A stretch of 64,000 nt of DNA from Castanea sativa (taxonomy: Eukaryota > Streptophyta > Magnoliopsida > Fagales > Fagaceae): the NCBI RefSeq assembly GCF_040712315.1, contig NC_134013.1, positions 89,410,001 through 89,474,000 on the forward strand. The letters run 5' to 3'. The position numbers and the translations under genes are program-made. This document shows, one piece after another, positions 18,364 through 32,560 of this stretch (the first letter of the stretch is position 1; every line of letters starts with the position of its first letter). A model generated the notes under the pieces. The model did no database searches. It saw only the letters and a program-made list of their open reading frames with translations, and was not told where the DNA came from.

Positions 18364-20421
18364 TAACAGGCTATGCTATAATGATCATAATAAGAGTAAT
18401 AATATATATATATATATATATATTTAATAATGTAATAACAAGAAAATGTCCCATAAAAATTTAATAATAATAATATGGTTCTATTTAATAGTGTAATTTA
18501 TTTATGTTATTATAATAATAAAAAATTACACAAGAAGGACACCTAATTTTTATCTTTCCCAATGTCTATCTCCTACTACCACAAGCTTCTCCTTCACTTG
18601 CTGAGTAGCTGGACAAAAATCCTCTACCGCCAATCACATGGTCTACATCTAACCTTAGTAATTTCTAAAAATTCATTCAATTACATCCAAGTTTCTCCAG
18701 ATTTATGTTCTTTGCGTCACCCATTCCTCATCCCATACCAAAGTAATTTTTGCTTGTGCTCCAATTTTTTCATGCCCAGAATATTCAATTAATGAAAAAA
18801 GCTATAGAGAAGAAATTTCATCAAAGCCAAGTAGAATTAGATAATCGCAAGGCGTAGAGGAGATAGATGATAGTCAGGTAGCAAGCAAGACATTAGTATT
18901 TGTGAGGATATTTTAGGAATTTCAAACTTCAACCGAACATGATAGTTGCTTTTTTTTCCTGCGTTTTTTAAAAAGCCATTCACCATAGTGTTTCGCAAAC
19001 GCAAATATCAGAGTTTCCAAAAACGTAATTTTTTTAAATACATATTGCTTAACGCATAGCTTCTAGCGTTTTTGATAAAAAATGCAAGTTTTCATTTAGA
19101 AAACGCCCCACCAAACGGAGCCTAATTCTAACATACTACTCCTACATATACAAATTTTTTTATACTCAATTTTACAATTTATTGATTTGTGTTATTGTGA
19201 GTTGTTGTTTAAAAGAGACTGAGTTCATGTAAACAAGGAGGGAGAGAAAATGTCTACCATGTGTATTTGTGTATTCCTATCATTGTTCATACCCATGTAT
19301 CATTAGTGTATTACTTTAATAGTTTTTTTTTTTTTTTTTTTGGGTTAAATTTGTCGTGTACCTATTGGTTGATTGCATAGGACAAGCGTACGTATTACTA
19401 TATTGCATACGTACAGTCCTTAGTCAGACTACGTTCATTATTATATTTGCCATGTGATTCAAGGAAAGAAAATAATGGATACGGTGTTGATTAAGCATCA
19501 CTCTTTCTCTACTCGCATTATTTCACTCATAAATAAGATTGATAAAGACAGGATTCTCAAAAAGAAAAAAGATTGATAAAGACTTATTCATAATAATAAA
19601 TATATAAAAACAAATAAACACTTAAATTATAAACAAAAACTTAAACTATTGAGCATGTAAATGAAGTAAATTTAATTAAAATTTATTTTAGAGAATACCA
19701 AAACGTAATTAATCCGATTGAGTTTTAATTGGTTTTATAATAGTGAAATAAAAAACGTAAAAAAAAAAGGGGGGAGAAATGCGAAATTACATTAAAAGAC
19801 CCAAATGACGCCACTTTTGTTATGGTTAATTATCTCCTCCGATTAGAAGGAAATACCCTGGGAGAGGAACAAACACATAAAACAACACCAATATAATAAA
19901 ATAAAAGTGAAAACTAATAAATTATAGAGTGGAGTTTTTTTTTTTTTTTTTTTCCGAGATAATAGAGTAGAGTTGAAGTAAAGAGTATCAATAAAATGTT
20001 TTTCATAAATGGTTCATCATCCAACATAATTCTCTTCCATTAAATCATTCAATTTTCTCTCATTTTTAGTTGAATATGATAAATGTGACATTTATTTGAT
20101 CTTAAATGGCACAAGCACACCTAGCAAACAAGTTGGCTCAATCAAGTTCTAGTTAGGAACGTATTGGAAAAGCGGATTGTTATTCTTATAACCCTTATTC
20201 TGACTTTATTTTTTCACATTAAAAAAAAAACCATTAACCTTCTAAGTTTCTGACATCTTGTTTCATATTTTTTTTCAATACAAATAAAAGAAAAAGGAAA
20301 AAAATCAAAGATAAAACCAGTTTTTATTCAATTTGACACTATCTTTGTAGGATATCAGCAGGGTGGGAAACCAGTTTTTCTTCTTCTTCTTTAATACCAA
20401 AGAAACCGAAAATAATCATAT

Positions 20422-20426
<5 letters not shown>

Positions 20427-20460
<34 letters not shown>
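20427..20460. repeat. (GA)n microsatellite
   Basis: About 17 GA units without interruption. Confidence 0.9.
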
Positions 20461-20463
<3 letters not shown>

Positions 20464-23400
20464 TGTCAATTTTGTAATGTACATGAAGTAGTACTCACGC
20501 TGTTAAGTAAAAAAACTAAAAATTTGAGCTGTGAAGATCTTAGTGGATCTGTGGATGATAAGAACGTGTGAGATGAAATTTGGTACATTTGATGCTGAAG
20601 CCTGAATCAGAGTGTGGGGTTTTCCTATTCAAATTTCACACTGTTTTTTTCTGTATTTGCATGTGTCAAACTGTCAACATCTTAAAACTTTTTTTTATCG
20701 ACAAAATAGAAAATGAAAAGGTTTAATTACATATTTAGTTCTTGATTCTTATTTCATGTTTTAAACTGGTCACCATCTTTGAAAATGTTTAATTTTAATT
20801 TTTATATTTTCAAGTTTGTGTCAAAAAGTCTTCGTCATTAATTGTTACTTTGATTTTCTCTATCTCGAAACAGTCATGAAAAAAATGCAAACAAATTATT
20901 TGAATAAGTGATTCATTTCGTCATTTGTTGTTATCGAAATCCATAAGATTTTGCTAAAGAGTTTCAACACATTTAAAGCAAGAATTAACAGTAAGATCCT
21001 TTTTTTGCATAAATTTAATGTGAGTCATTTTCAACATTTTGGTATATGTTGTCTTCAAATGGAGTCTACCCTACTTTAATAGTTCCACTGTAACAACATA
21101 TGATGTTTTGGGAGCACTATTTTTTTATGTGTGAAGTATTTTCTAAGGTTTGATTAGATACATGAGATCTTATTTGAAACGTCTAACTTAACTAATTAAT
21201 ATATTGAGACCGCTCTCAAAAGATTTATTCCGATACTTAATCAATGTATATAAGACTATGCACACCCAAGAAAATAGTTAAGTAATTGTAAAACTTTGGA
21301 CATCATCACACTAAAAAAGAAAAATGTGACAACTCAAAGGAGTTCTTTGCTTGAGGTGGCTAGGGACCTTTAATTAGTGAAAACCAGGGAGTTTAGGCAT
21401 TCAATAGAAACAAAATGAGGCTGGCCTGCTAGGAGAATTCAATATGCAGGAAAGAGAGAATGATCAGAGATTAGAAAGAGATAAAATGAGACAATGATTG
21501 TGTTGATTGAAATCGCCATTTTTTACTATCATTCATATTTACATATATAAAAATCACAAGTTCATGAGAATCTGGACACTCACAAATCACAATCATAGAA
21601 TGTTCAAGAAGAATTCTGATTAAAATTTCCCTCAAAAATTTCCCATCAATCAAACAGAACTAAAGGATTAAGCAAAGATTATTGTAATATTTTTTTGGGG
21701 CATATAAACGAAGATAAGGTCATTGTAGGGCTCGACTGCACTTGCATCATGATGGTGACATTTTTATTCTCTAGTGTAGAGTCTTTTCCAAAGTTTCAAA
21801 AGCACAGGCACATCAAATAGCTAAGCTTAAGCCTATCAAAAAAAAAAAAAAAAAAGCTAAGCTTAAGCATTCACTGACCTCATATAATGATCACCTACAA
21901 ACATGCATGAGCTCCCATGCTAGACAATTGACACGTAGAACATGCATATATTATATCATACATGGACCACTTTTATATGGGACCCAATCTAAAATGTATT
22001 CAAGCAATCAAGGGTCAACATCTCTACGTAATGAGATGATCTTGTACCATTTTGTTTGTTGAACTTTTCTCACTTAAATGATCCATCCCTATCTTTGTTG
22101 GGTAGAATCAAATTTATGATACTTTACTTTCGTTGCTTTTGGAACAAACATCATATGCATAATTTTTGTTTTTGGCTTGTTAGATTGTCTTTTTCAAAAG
22201 CTTATAAAAAACTTAGATTATCTAATCAAATATGGTAGGCGCATGCATTAAATTTCTTATATATACTATGATGCCAATTGGTATAATGTAACAGATGGTA
22301 TTTTTTTTCAAAAGGTTAGGTAGAATCTTTGTAATTTATTGTGTGATGGTTTTAGTTATTATTTAAATAATAATGTGATTAATACACGCATAGATAAGAC
22401 ATCAGAAGAGTTTTCCTTCAATGAAAATTTTGTTGTTATATAATTATCCATGGTTACATGAGTATTGTGGGATTAAAATCTAATCATAGAGCAAACAGAA
22501 CAATTATACATCAACTACACATCTACCAGTTGGGGTGGTTCTAAATTTTTTTTTCTTTACTTCAAGAGAAGTTATAAAAATCAATGAACACTACTTTCAA
22601 CTGAGGATCCTGTACTCATAAGGTCTTACAATGTGTTTTTCTTTTCTTTTCATTTTAAATATTATTAGGTTATAAAACTCTTGTTAAAATAAAATATTTG
22701 GGTCATGTAATTAAAGGTGATTTGGAATATTAGAATTAAATTTCTTTAAATTAAAAAAAAATGTGACTAGTTTTGGAGTTCATATAAGTAAATCATAAAG
22801 GGTTTGTCTGGTAATACTTTTGGAGGGGTCGAAAGGTGTTTTAAAAGGGTTAAAAGCTCTTTTAGTTGGCTGAAGTGTTTCAAGGTCCTTAGAGGTTTTT
22901 TTTTTTTAATAAAAAGGTCCTTAAAGATTATATATCTATAAAAAAAAAAAAATCCAATATATCTGCTTGAGTTTTCACTAGAAATATAAATGCAGTTAAA
23001 AATTTAGAAAAAAAAAAAAAAAAAGTTGAATTCAGCCACATGTATAATTGGACCATGTCAATTTGACTTTTGAGTTCCTCAACTTTTGTCAACATTCTTC
23101 ATGTGCAAAGGATAAATTTTTGCAAAGAGCTTGTTAAATTTCGTGTCATAATTATGGCCATTAGGTGGTCCTCCAATTGAATGGTCTTAATCAATAATTC
23201 AATTACTAGTGCTTGTCAATTTTAGTTTCACAAAAATGCAAGGCCTAGCAAAAACCAGTACGCATATATTGTACACCAAAAAACAGACTAGTACTCCTAT
23301 AGGGTGGTCCAACCACAGCCCAAAAAGAATTAATAGACAGATCTAGATGCTAAAAATGATAAAAGTAGGACAAGAATAAGCAAATCATAAAAATAAAAAG

Positions 23401-24648
23401 ATGATAAAGGCAAGCTATCTTAAATGATTGCAAACTAAATAAAGACTTGACTGTCCAAGCTTATGATTAAAAATCCCAGAGTCCATTTCTAAGTGTAAAA
23501 GAATGGCATGTTGACAACTTGAGCATCTCTTTCTCCTTCTATTTGTGAGTGTACGCATGCTGCTGTGTGCATGCGTGAGTGAGAGCCTGGAAGTGGACAA
23601 TTGCTCTTCAGCATTTCAAACAAATCAACTGCTTAGAAAATTAGCCTCATTCTAACTACACTCCATGACTTTTTACTACATCAAATTCAGATATGATCAA
23701 TCAGTGAAATGCTTAAAAAATAAGAGTAACTTTATTGGGTCACTCCACTTTAGTTGCTTTGATACATTGATAAATTTAGGGACTGACAATTTTCACAACC
23801 ATTAATATGACTTATTTATAACTTAGTTGAAAGTGACGTTACTTCAATCACAACAAGTCATATCACCCATTGTGAAAAATGATATCTCTAGAATCTCTCT
23901 TACTTACCATTGATAACTTGACGCCTTAGTAATTGTGAAAAAGTCTATGGAAAAAGTTAGGTCTATAGACATAGTGAAAAGAGAATTACACCATAACAAT
24001 TGACTATGAAAAGAGAACTATACCATAACAATTGACTATGTACAAACCAAAAACATTATAAGATATATGAACATAGAATAACAATGCCTGCATAAAATTT
24101 ACTTTTCCAACCCTTGTTACATGCTTTGTTTCTTCTTTAAATCACATGCTATCTACTATTTAAATCCAAAAGGTACATCATTCAATGAGAGTCTTTATGA
24201 CAGCTTCATAGGATTCATAAACTTCACAGATATGTGATCTCGTTACTCATCTAAATGATGCTTCACTCTTGGATTAATGTATAACCAGAAATATAGAAAT
24301 AAAGAAGATGTCAAGTCCTTTAAAAAGCTTTTGCTATTGCATAGTGCACCTGCATATTATGTTCTGATGCTAGTTCTGCTCTCATTTTACATACAAATAT
24401 GATGTTTTATACCATATTTACGTGAAGTTCTCATCCTCAAAACAGACTTGTTCTTTAGGGTAATCCAACACTCTCAGGAAAATACACTTCTCTCTATAAT
24501 TTTTCCATAACTTATGAAGACATTATCCCTTACAGTAACAGTCCTTTTATACTTTCATAATTCTTCTACATCATTATCTCTCATTGTAGTCATCAGCAAA
24601 CAAGGTAACAATATTTGTGTTAACATAACTGGATACCAAAATTTAGCT

Positions 24649-24704
24649 AAAAAAAACAATGGTTACCAAAGATTACAGGTGTTAATCTTTGGTATCCATT
24701 GTTT
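24649..24704. repeat. Near-perfect hairpin, about 24-base arms
   Basis: AACAATGGTTACCAAAGATTA is answered by TTAATCTTTGGTATCCATTGTT after a loop of about 6 bases, with one mismatch in the arms and A/T runs extending the stem. It lies 1.1 kb downstream of the CRTISO-like gene. It may be a very small foldback MITE or its remnant. A small-RNA hairpin is possible but the arms alone do not show it. Confidence 0.6.
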
Positions 24705-25818
24705 TTATATTAGTAAGAGCAATGTTAAAAACAACGGAAACGAGTGCTCAACTATGGTAGACGAGGTTTTCAAGTGTTAATGCCAAGCCCACCAATAAGC
24801 CTCTTCTTCTCATCTCCTTTTTCACTTAGCCTAAAAAAAAGTAAAAGCCTAACCACTGTTTTATGTACCTAGCTATCACCATGCATGCATCTATCACAAA
24901 ATGTCGGGAGTATATTCCAAACTGTCTTATCTAAAGCATCTATCTAATGCCTAGAATATAGTGTACCAAGTGATAGCACCTATTAGCAAGTTTTGACAGA
25001 AACGATGCAATTGCAATTAAATTCCAAAAATAAATCATGAACACAGGAATCATGACACCCTGTAAAGAAACATTAAGATGCCACTCCTTAGTAACTACTT
25101 TGACCGTTTAGATCTACAGGGTTATATCATCTCAATGTACCATGAGAAACATATTTATTTGTATCATCCTCCCACCAAAAAAAGCATCTTGATGTATTAT
25201 CAACTACTGACTAAAATATAATGATGCCTTGTAAATTACATCACACTTTAACAAGTGCACTCAGTATCTACATTGGAACTATTTTTATTTAACAGAAAAA
25301 GAAAAAAGAAAAAAGAAAAAAAGTGAAAGGCATCCTGCTTCATGAGACAAGCACACTTTTCTCTTTTAAAAAGTCAAAAGGTGCATGAGACTGAGTACAG
25401 TGTGCTTTCAAAATAATTGGCAAGTTCATTTGAATGCACACTTATATTGCAACATCTGGTCCATCTTGACATGCCAAAGACATTACATTCAAAGTCACAA
25501 TGTTTCAAGTGATTTTCTTGTCTAATAAAAAAGGACTAGAGAAAAACAGATCTAGGTGGTGGTCATGTCTTAATTTCAGTAATAGAGGTAAGCCACATAA
25601 GGAATTGCTTGTAAATATAACTTCTTTTTGATATTTCCTTTTTATATGTGACAAATCCAAACTCAACCACTCAGTATGTGTGATAGTACATTACAATATT
25701 GATCAAAATGCTCAGGGGGGGAAAAAGAACTGTTAATGCTGAGGGAATAACATCAATGAAGATACATCCAAATAATGGCAAAATTTGACGGGAAGTAAGA
25801 TAAGAAAGAACAATACAT

Positions 25819-28800
25819 TCAAATACCAATCGCATCAAGAAGTTGGGAGTGTTGAGACACAGAAACTAGTGAATTGGCCACAATTGCACCACTAGCAGCA
25901 ACTGCAGGGACACCAATTCCGGGAAAAGTAGAATCTCCACAACAGTAAAGCTGAGGGATGGGAGTTGAATGCCCCGGGAAGGAGTTTTTGCCAGCTTCTA
26001 TAGCTGGGCCATATGTTCCTCTATTCCTTCGAAGAAACCTTTGATGTGTCAATGGAGTTCCAACTAACTTCACCTCACACTTATCACGGCTGAAGCCAGC
26101 ACCAATTGCACGCTCCACAGCTCTCCACATGACCTGACATATCATTGAAACAAAAGAAATGCTTGAGAATAACTAAATCAAACAGTTCACCTCACTAAAA
26201 TCTTGTTCTAACAGTAGTAACAAGGTAGAGTTATTGGGACTGTGTAACAATATATGTATAAATATTAGATACCACAAGAATAAGATACAGGTAAATATTT
26301 TATTGTTACCAAAAACACTAGAGTAAATTTGGATGCCGATAAATTTGTACTATGCTTTGACTTATAATTATTACTGTAAATAGAATTACTGCTACTATTG
26401 ACTTCCATTTTTCATATATATGTGTGTGTGTGTGTATATATATATTCTTTTTTTTTTTTTAAACTTGCATTTTATTCCAATTAGTGTTAGTGATTCTTCT
26501 ATTTAATATTTGTTTTCGGAATAAGTGAAGTAAACTAATTTTCACTATCTTGTTTATTGCTTAATCTATAGCAGGTTAGGCACTCAATTCTCTACTAATA
26601 GATAAGAGGTGTCACGCAACAAGGCATCAGTGGTTTTGTTCTGCAACTTGATCAGAAAAACTTGATATTCCATCAAGTTTTTTCAAATGAGTTCAGCTTC
26701 TAAATGACAAAGGAGGCTAACTTGTCATGTTTTTAATGCTCAAGAATATTAGCCTCAGTTCATCCTTTCAATTAGTTCAACAAGGTTTTAAGAAACTCGG
26801 GTAAATAGTTTCCACTCAGTTACTTTTTCATTTTCTTTTTATGTAAATATCTAAACATTAATCATTGGTAAAAAAAATAAAAAATCAGAACATTATAAGC
26901 GAGTTGAATCAACAAAGTTGTTGTTTGTCCAACTTTTATTAATATTAAGTTTCAAGTCAGTGTCATCATTAACAGCAGCATAAAGCTTTCAATTGACAAG
27001 AAATGCAGGTAAATATATTTTACCTCTGATCTTTCTACTTTTAGATTTTTGTATTCAGTGCTTCTACGGTCAAGTCCTTCCCACAGTCCAAAGGGTTCAG
27101 TTCCCGGCAAGTAAGCATGTAACACATGCTTCCCAGGGGGTGCTAGATCTGGACTAAGTACACTTGGTATAGATATCAAAACAACATTCTGATCAGCATC
27201 GACTCCTCTCTCCCAATCATTTACAACTATATGATGAATTCCCAAGTCCTCACGTATGCCCTGGTCAAAAATACATACTATGAACACAGATGATATCTGA
27301 AGCTGTGATGGTGACCTCTAGTTGAAAGGTTACTGAAATTGTGGCACTAAAATAAAAATCATACCACTATAGTTGAAAACTGCCTGAAGCATTAGAGACT
27401 AATATGATAGATTGGTTCATAACGGTGGTAAATTATTTATATCTATATCAAAACTCACTTGCTAGAACAAAATTTGAATTATAATATATGAAACAAATAT
27501 TGATTTTTTTTTGGGGGGGGGGGGGGGGTCTAATAATTCATAAGGAGATGAATTAAAGCAACATGAGTGAAGTGGAAGGCACTTTTGCTATAATGTCATC
27601 AAGCATGTTTAGAAATTAAAGAGAAGATCTTACACTAGAAAGCCAAAAAGGACATCAGTCAAGGTAATGAGAAAAGACTGATGACCCACAAAGTAACTGA
27701 AATAATGCCTGGGGAGAAGTGTAACGGTTGACAAATCACTTTTACAGACACCAAATGGTTGAGACATGGTTTTGCTGAGACAACTTTATGCAAAAAGGAA
27801 ATTGGCATAGATTTGGAAGATCCTCTTGAGGGTTTTGAAACAAATATTAATGGACCCCCCCCCCTCCCCCCAACCCACCCCCAAGCAGACTAGTCTACAA
27901 ATTAAAATTATGTCACCTACTCACCTCTGCATCAAATCCCAAATGGAGATGCATGAATGATTCACATTGTGGGGTTGTGTTAACCCTGTCCAGGTATGAC
28001 TTTGGAACAACTTCCTTAGGTAACAGCTTCAAAGTGTCCCACATACTTGCATTGCTTATGACAGCCTTTTTAGCTCGCACAAACTGCAGCATACATACAT
28101 GTTCCTTCAACTGATAAAATAATAAAATACATATAATTCAATTTGAATCAACTTCAAGCTCCCTGAAGTTGCTTACTTGACCACTTCTTAGCTTGACTCC
28201 ACTGGCTCGGTCATTTTCAATAACAATCTTTTCTACATGACTTCCTAGAGAAAGCCGTCCACCAAACTTCTTCATTCCTTGGACAAGGGCATCAACAACA
28301 GCCCCAGTTCCATGAAGAGGGTATTCAAGACAGCTACCCGGCTTGTACCATTCAGCAAACATGTAAACCTGAAAAAATTGGAGAACAAGAAATCATGCTA
28401 TCTACAAAAGAAATTTAATAGCAAAGTTTTATAACAGAATATGATTATAAAAATCAAGATATCACATCATAGAAAAAAAAAAACAACAATGAAAGATGAA
28501 ATTATGGAAATTAAAACTGATTTGCAGTTGACAGAATAAGCTTTTTTGCTTAAATTTGTTATAATAGTATTTCTACAATAGTGTCTGCAGCTTTGTGTAA
28601 GGGTACTGTCAAGATTTATTATATCACTGCTATGCTCCAACCCCTTAAGCTAGTTGCTTTGGCTGCTAATTGAAAACTTAAAATCATGAATAGCCAAAGC
28701 TATAATAATTACATCAACAACCTGATCATGACAATAAAGTATCCAATATTTTGCTCATGGTGCATTGTATTTTCACATGAAAGCAAGTTAACAAAGTTGG

Positions 28801-31800
28801 AACAGCTTTCCTTAATACTTGACTTTCTTCTTGAGCATTCTGGAAAGTTTATGATGCTATGTATGTTATCCAAATACCTAGAAATGTTTTTGCTGTGGAT
28901 TTAACTGGTAAAAGTATTAATCATTAGGTAACTTGTTGGTATATATTTACATTGTTTCTTCACTATTTGCATATGTCCCTGGGTGCATACCAAGCATGCA
29001 TTCAAGACAAGCATCTAGAAGAGTATGCTAGAATAGTTCAAAAGAATGGCTCTATGAATAATTAATATATAATAGTTACCATCTCTGCTGAAAGTATACC
29101 ATTTGTTTTCACCCCAGCCAGCAAGAAAGACAGTAGGTCCACCCAGTTCCTTATAAAAGGGTCTTTTAGCTCCAATGAGTCAATGACCTCTGAGAATGGT
29201 CTAAGAAGCTTTGTAGCACCAAGAGCTCCCTGTGGTCCCATTTGGACAAAAGATTTCAAGAGAGATGGGGCATATCTTGCTGCAGCAGTGGAAAGAACTC
29301 CAAAATCACCTCTGATAGATAGAGGAGGCAGAGCCATTGCAGCAGCAGACATTGGAAGAATTGCATCCTGTAGGTGAATGGCATTATTCATATGGGAGAT
29401 GATAACATGAAAATGGAGACTTGTGGAGAAATGTAAAACTTGAACTGCAGCCTGTAAGATGTACATATCTTGCAAAATCATAATCCTAGTATGTAATTTG
29501 TGAGATCAAACAATATCAGCCTTTTTGCTGACCAGCAGCTTTTCCATCTTTCTTACTCAGTAATTTTCAAAGACATTTAAAGAAAGGGAATTTTCCCAAT
29601 TTTCGGTTTCATGTTTCAATATGATGGATTTTTTTTTTTTTTTTTTTGTAAAAATATTTTGATATCTTCAAACACAAAGAATATGGTATGTCAACTCTTT
29701 GAAGTAAATGGCACAATGTTAAAAACATATCTTATCAAATGTTAAAAGAGATTAACAACAAATGGCACTCACAAGAAGTTTTTGCCACTCTTGAACAGCA
29801 TTGGGAGTTCCATACTTCTCAAGGTCCTGAAGACCAGAAAAAACCCACATTGTAAAAGCCTAAATAAAATATCAATGCATTGTAAGTGAGACAGTAACAA
29901 TTCCAGAGAGGTTAAGTAGGAATAATGCTGTATGGGATGTGAAAGAATCTACTAACATGCAAGAAAATTGACTGAGTGATTACTAATAATTCTTTGTTAC
30001 TCAAGTTTGACTGCGTACTTATGGTTTTAATGTGCCTTTAGTTTTATAAAAGACATTGTAAGCCATTGTAAAATTGTTTTTATTATTTGAAAAATTAGTT
30101 GATATGCATGTCATTGTGAAATTTAACTTACTGTTGATTTATCAAAATTTTCATCAGTAATGAGAGAGATTTAATTCAAGTTAACGAAGTGAAAAGAGGT
30201 GGGAAGGATGTCTAAAAGCAACTATCGGTAGAAGTATTGAAGAAACATTTATTAAATACAGAGGCAAGAGTATAATTTTAGAAAGGGAAGAATGGTATGA
30301 TAAAATCCATACAGGTGATTCTACTCAGTTGATGGGGATCCATAGAACTGGCCTCAATTGAATTCCAATTAAAGCTTAGTTGAGTTTAATATTGCTTTTA
30401 AATCTTTATATCACAAGTGAATATTAGTAAAATTTCATTGCTGCCTTGGACTTTGAATATGGAATGAACTGATTAATCATTTTCAACAGCTAGGACTTCA
30501 AATTTTGCTTTAGTTCTGGACACAGCATGGTAACTCTTGCACTAAGCCATGGGGAAAATCATTTGTCTTGTTTTGTTTTTTTTTTTTTTTTTTTTAAATA
30601 GACAACACATTATTATTTCATAGAATTTTTTTTGATAGGTAATATGAGAACTATTATTAATGAAATAAGAAAGAAACATACAGGGTGTTCATGATGATAG
30701 AAGAGACTGGTGTGCAAAAGTGAACCTATAATAGAAAGCTTTAATAACCAGAATCTACCTTGAAAAATTCTGTGGGACCAATGCGTGACAAGAATTCACC
30801 TTCAGGTATGTAGACCATCCACGAATCATATTTGACACATGGCAGTGACACACCCAATGCATCCAAAACCTGAAAATCATACAAAATATGGTCACTGGAC
30901 TCATGTCACGTTTGATCATAAAAGAGAAGTCATTAGACTTTGGCTTGTAGTAACATTCAAGTTGAAAATATTGATAGGGAAAACCAATTTTGCTCAATTA
31001 ACAGAAAATGATGGTAATACAAATTTCATAAATAGTTTTTCAAAACTATTGATACAAGCAACATGTTTATGATGGCAAAAAAAAGTACTCATCGATACAA
31101 TAACATAAGAAAAATTACTTGTGCAAGAGGATTGGCCTGAGGACCTCTTGATTGAAAACCAGAGAACAAAGATGGGCCAGAGTCAAATTTGTAGCCTTTG
31201 ATCTCAAACGAGTGAGCTGCACCTCCAGGTAGATCATGACTTTCTAATACAAGAACATCTTGTCCATACCTAGCCAAAAGCCCTGCACAGCACAGTCCAG
31301 CAATACCACTCCCAATTACAACAACATCGGCCTCCGGCTTCCCTGCACATTGCACCACAATCACATGATAAATGTCATATTAAGGCCTGATATATAATCA
31401 AGAAGACGTTTTAGACATCTGTGATGACAATTTAAACTTTCACAATATGTTCAAACAGAAAGGAAACAAGCTAGTTTTCCGGTAACAGCCCATGTTTACA
31501 TAATTTAGATGTAAAAAATGTTTTCTTTGGACAGTGGATTAAAAGAGAAAATCAAACCAACCGTTTGGAAATTTGAATTAAAAACCAAAAGAATGCACCA
31601 CAAAATAAGACTGGCAAATCATACTAATAGAGGCAGTAAGTAAAATAGACAAGACACTTTATCAGTTCCTTAAACTATAATCTTAATCTCTTTGCTTGCT
31701 GGGTACAACCCATTAATAATAATAATTGTTAGAATTTATTAGGACATTATATATCAGGATATTACCATAAACAACTTAAACCAAGGATTTGCAAAACCAT

Positions 31801-32141
31801 AGTAATCCATGGTATTCTACAAAATCATGGCTACATTATTTATGAAGATATATTAATATGAAATATACTAATATATTCTTATAAGTGACAATAATAAACC
31901 TTAAATCTTAGATTTCATCATATTTGGACTTCCATAAAAAATAAAAATAAAAAGAAGCTACCACTTAAAGTGTGTCTAATAAAGCAATCTGGTCTAGTTT
32001 AAGGTGAGTACTCATTCAGTGGATAAAAGGGTAGCATTGAAAGTAATCTATCAGCAATTAATTCATACACTAACTCCAAATTCCACAACATCAACTTAAA
32101 TCAAATATGTACAATCAAATATATATATATATATATATATT

Positions 32142-32185
<44 letters not shown>

Positions 32186-32354
32186 CTGGGAAAGCTTTCT
32201 TTTCTTTGACAGCAATAGAGCCAGTGGAAGATGGCTCTTGACCGTTGGAATTTCGCGCCAAAAACGTTTTTCTGACCGTTGAGGAGTTGAAACTGCAGAG
32301 TGAAAGAGGTTGGTGAATTTGCATAAAACTTGGGAAAACAAGACCCAATGCCAT
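25819..32354 (-). CDS. CRTISO-like FAD-dependent oxidoreductase, plastid-targeted type
   Basis: Nine exons join in frame to 582 aa: 32354-32186, 31342-31119, 30869-30759, 29826-29773, 29367-29080, 28368-28177, 28083-27925, 27260-27024, 26133-25819. Exon 1 encodes a Ser/Thr/Arg-rich, acid-poor N-terminus of about 56 residues that looks like a chloroplast transit peptide. Exon 2 carries the FAD Rossmann motif GSGIAGL (67-73) and the LESHDLPGGAAHSF signature of the phytoene desaturase/CRTISO family. The last exon has the family C-terminal FAD contact, LYCCGDSTFPGIGVPAVAASG. Known relatives isomerise or saturate carotenoid or retinoid double bonds. This type (Arabidopsis At1g57770-like, as I recall) is a separate clade from true prolycopene isomerase, and I infer a related substrate without proof. 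Exon 1 ends at a short (CT)n tract that follows the donor (CCAG|GTTCTC). All exons are intact. Confidence 0.93.
30572..30720 (-). mobile_element. Likely LINE 3' tails in intron 3 of the CRTISO-like gene
   Basis: A poly-T run at about 30572-30595 is followed by a second T-run and TTTTGATAGGTAATATGAGAAC...TAATGAAATAAGAAAG, the same pattern of T-run, GATA and TTAATGAAAT as in the intron elements near 11050 and 13545. These look like short 5'-truncated LINE insertions read from their tails. Confidence 0.4.
32117..32183. repeat. (TA)n-(GA)n compound microsatellite at the exon 1 donor
   Basis: A TA run followed by about 20 GA units, directly beside the exon 1 splice donor of the CRTISO-like gene. 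On the coding strand the intron therefore begins GTTCTCTCTC. Length changes here could affect splicing. Confidence 0.85.
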
Positions 32355-32548
32355 GGAAAGTGTGTGTGTGTGTGCGTATATGTACTAAGAAAGTGAAGTT
32401 CGAAGCTCTCCAAAATATCAAATTTCACAAAAAAAAAAAAAAAAAAGATTGTTACAGAGGTTGGAGTGAAGATTGTGACCAAAAGGTCTCTTTTTCTGGC
32501 GTTGTGTTTTGTGTTCCTCAACCAACGTCACTTGTAGTTTTGGAACTA

Positions 32549-32560
32549 GCCACGTCATCA
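32549..32560. promoter_or_regulatory. ACGT-core element in the CRTISO-like promoter
   Basis: GCCACGTCATCA holds an ACGT core of the type bound by plant bZIP factors. It lies about 200 bases upstream of the start codon and is kept unchanged, with its flanks, in the duplicated promoter at 49676-49687. That both copies keep it is seen; binding is inferred. Confidence 0.45.

Larger units (their letters stand above)
17277..19122. mobile_element. Tourist/PIF-Harbinger-like element (outer of a nested pair)
   Basis: The terminal inverted repeats are GGGTCTGTTTGG at the left and, read inward, GGCTCCGTTTGG at the right. They are flanked on both sides by TAA (17274-17276 and 19123-19125), the 3-base target duplication typical of PIF/Harbinger elements and Tourist MITEs. 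Both arms are rich in GCGTTTT/AAAACGC motifs. With the inner element and its duplicated TAA removed, the outer element is about 917 bases. No transposase is seen, so it is non-autonomous. Confidence 0.75.
19123..25818. other. Gene-free intergenic region
   Basis: These 6.7 kb are AT-rich with short frames only. Visible structures are a (GA)n run at 20427-20460, several poly-A or poly-T runs (for example 21840-21855), a small inverted repeat around CGCATGC/GCATGCG near 23553-23575, a short tandem repeat of ATACCATAACAATTGACTATG near 23990-24040, and a hairpin at 24649-24704. No gene is supported. The last few hundred bases may be the 3'UTR of the CRTISO-like gene. Confidence 0.5.

Noticed and set aside
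23535..23600. Short inverted repeat CGCATGC...GCATGCG as a regulatory element
   Set aside because: It is only about 8 bases per arm in repetitive GTG/CATG sequence; it could be chance.
32101..32521. Frames of 106 and 126 aa on the minus strand around CRTISO exon 1
   Set aside because: They are out-of-frame or intron read-through of exon 1 and the CT/TA microsatellites. Only the frame starting at 32354 joins the other exons.
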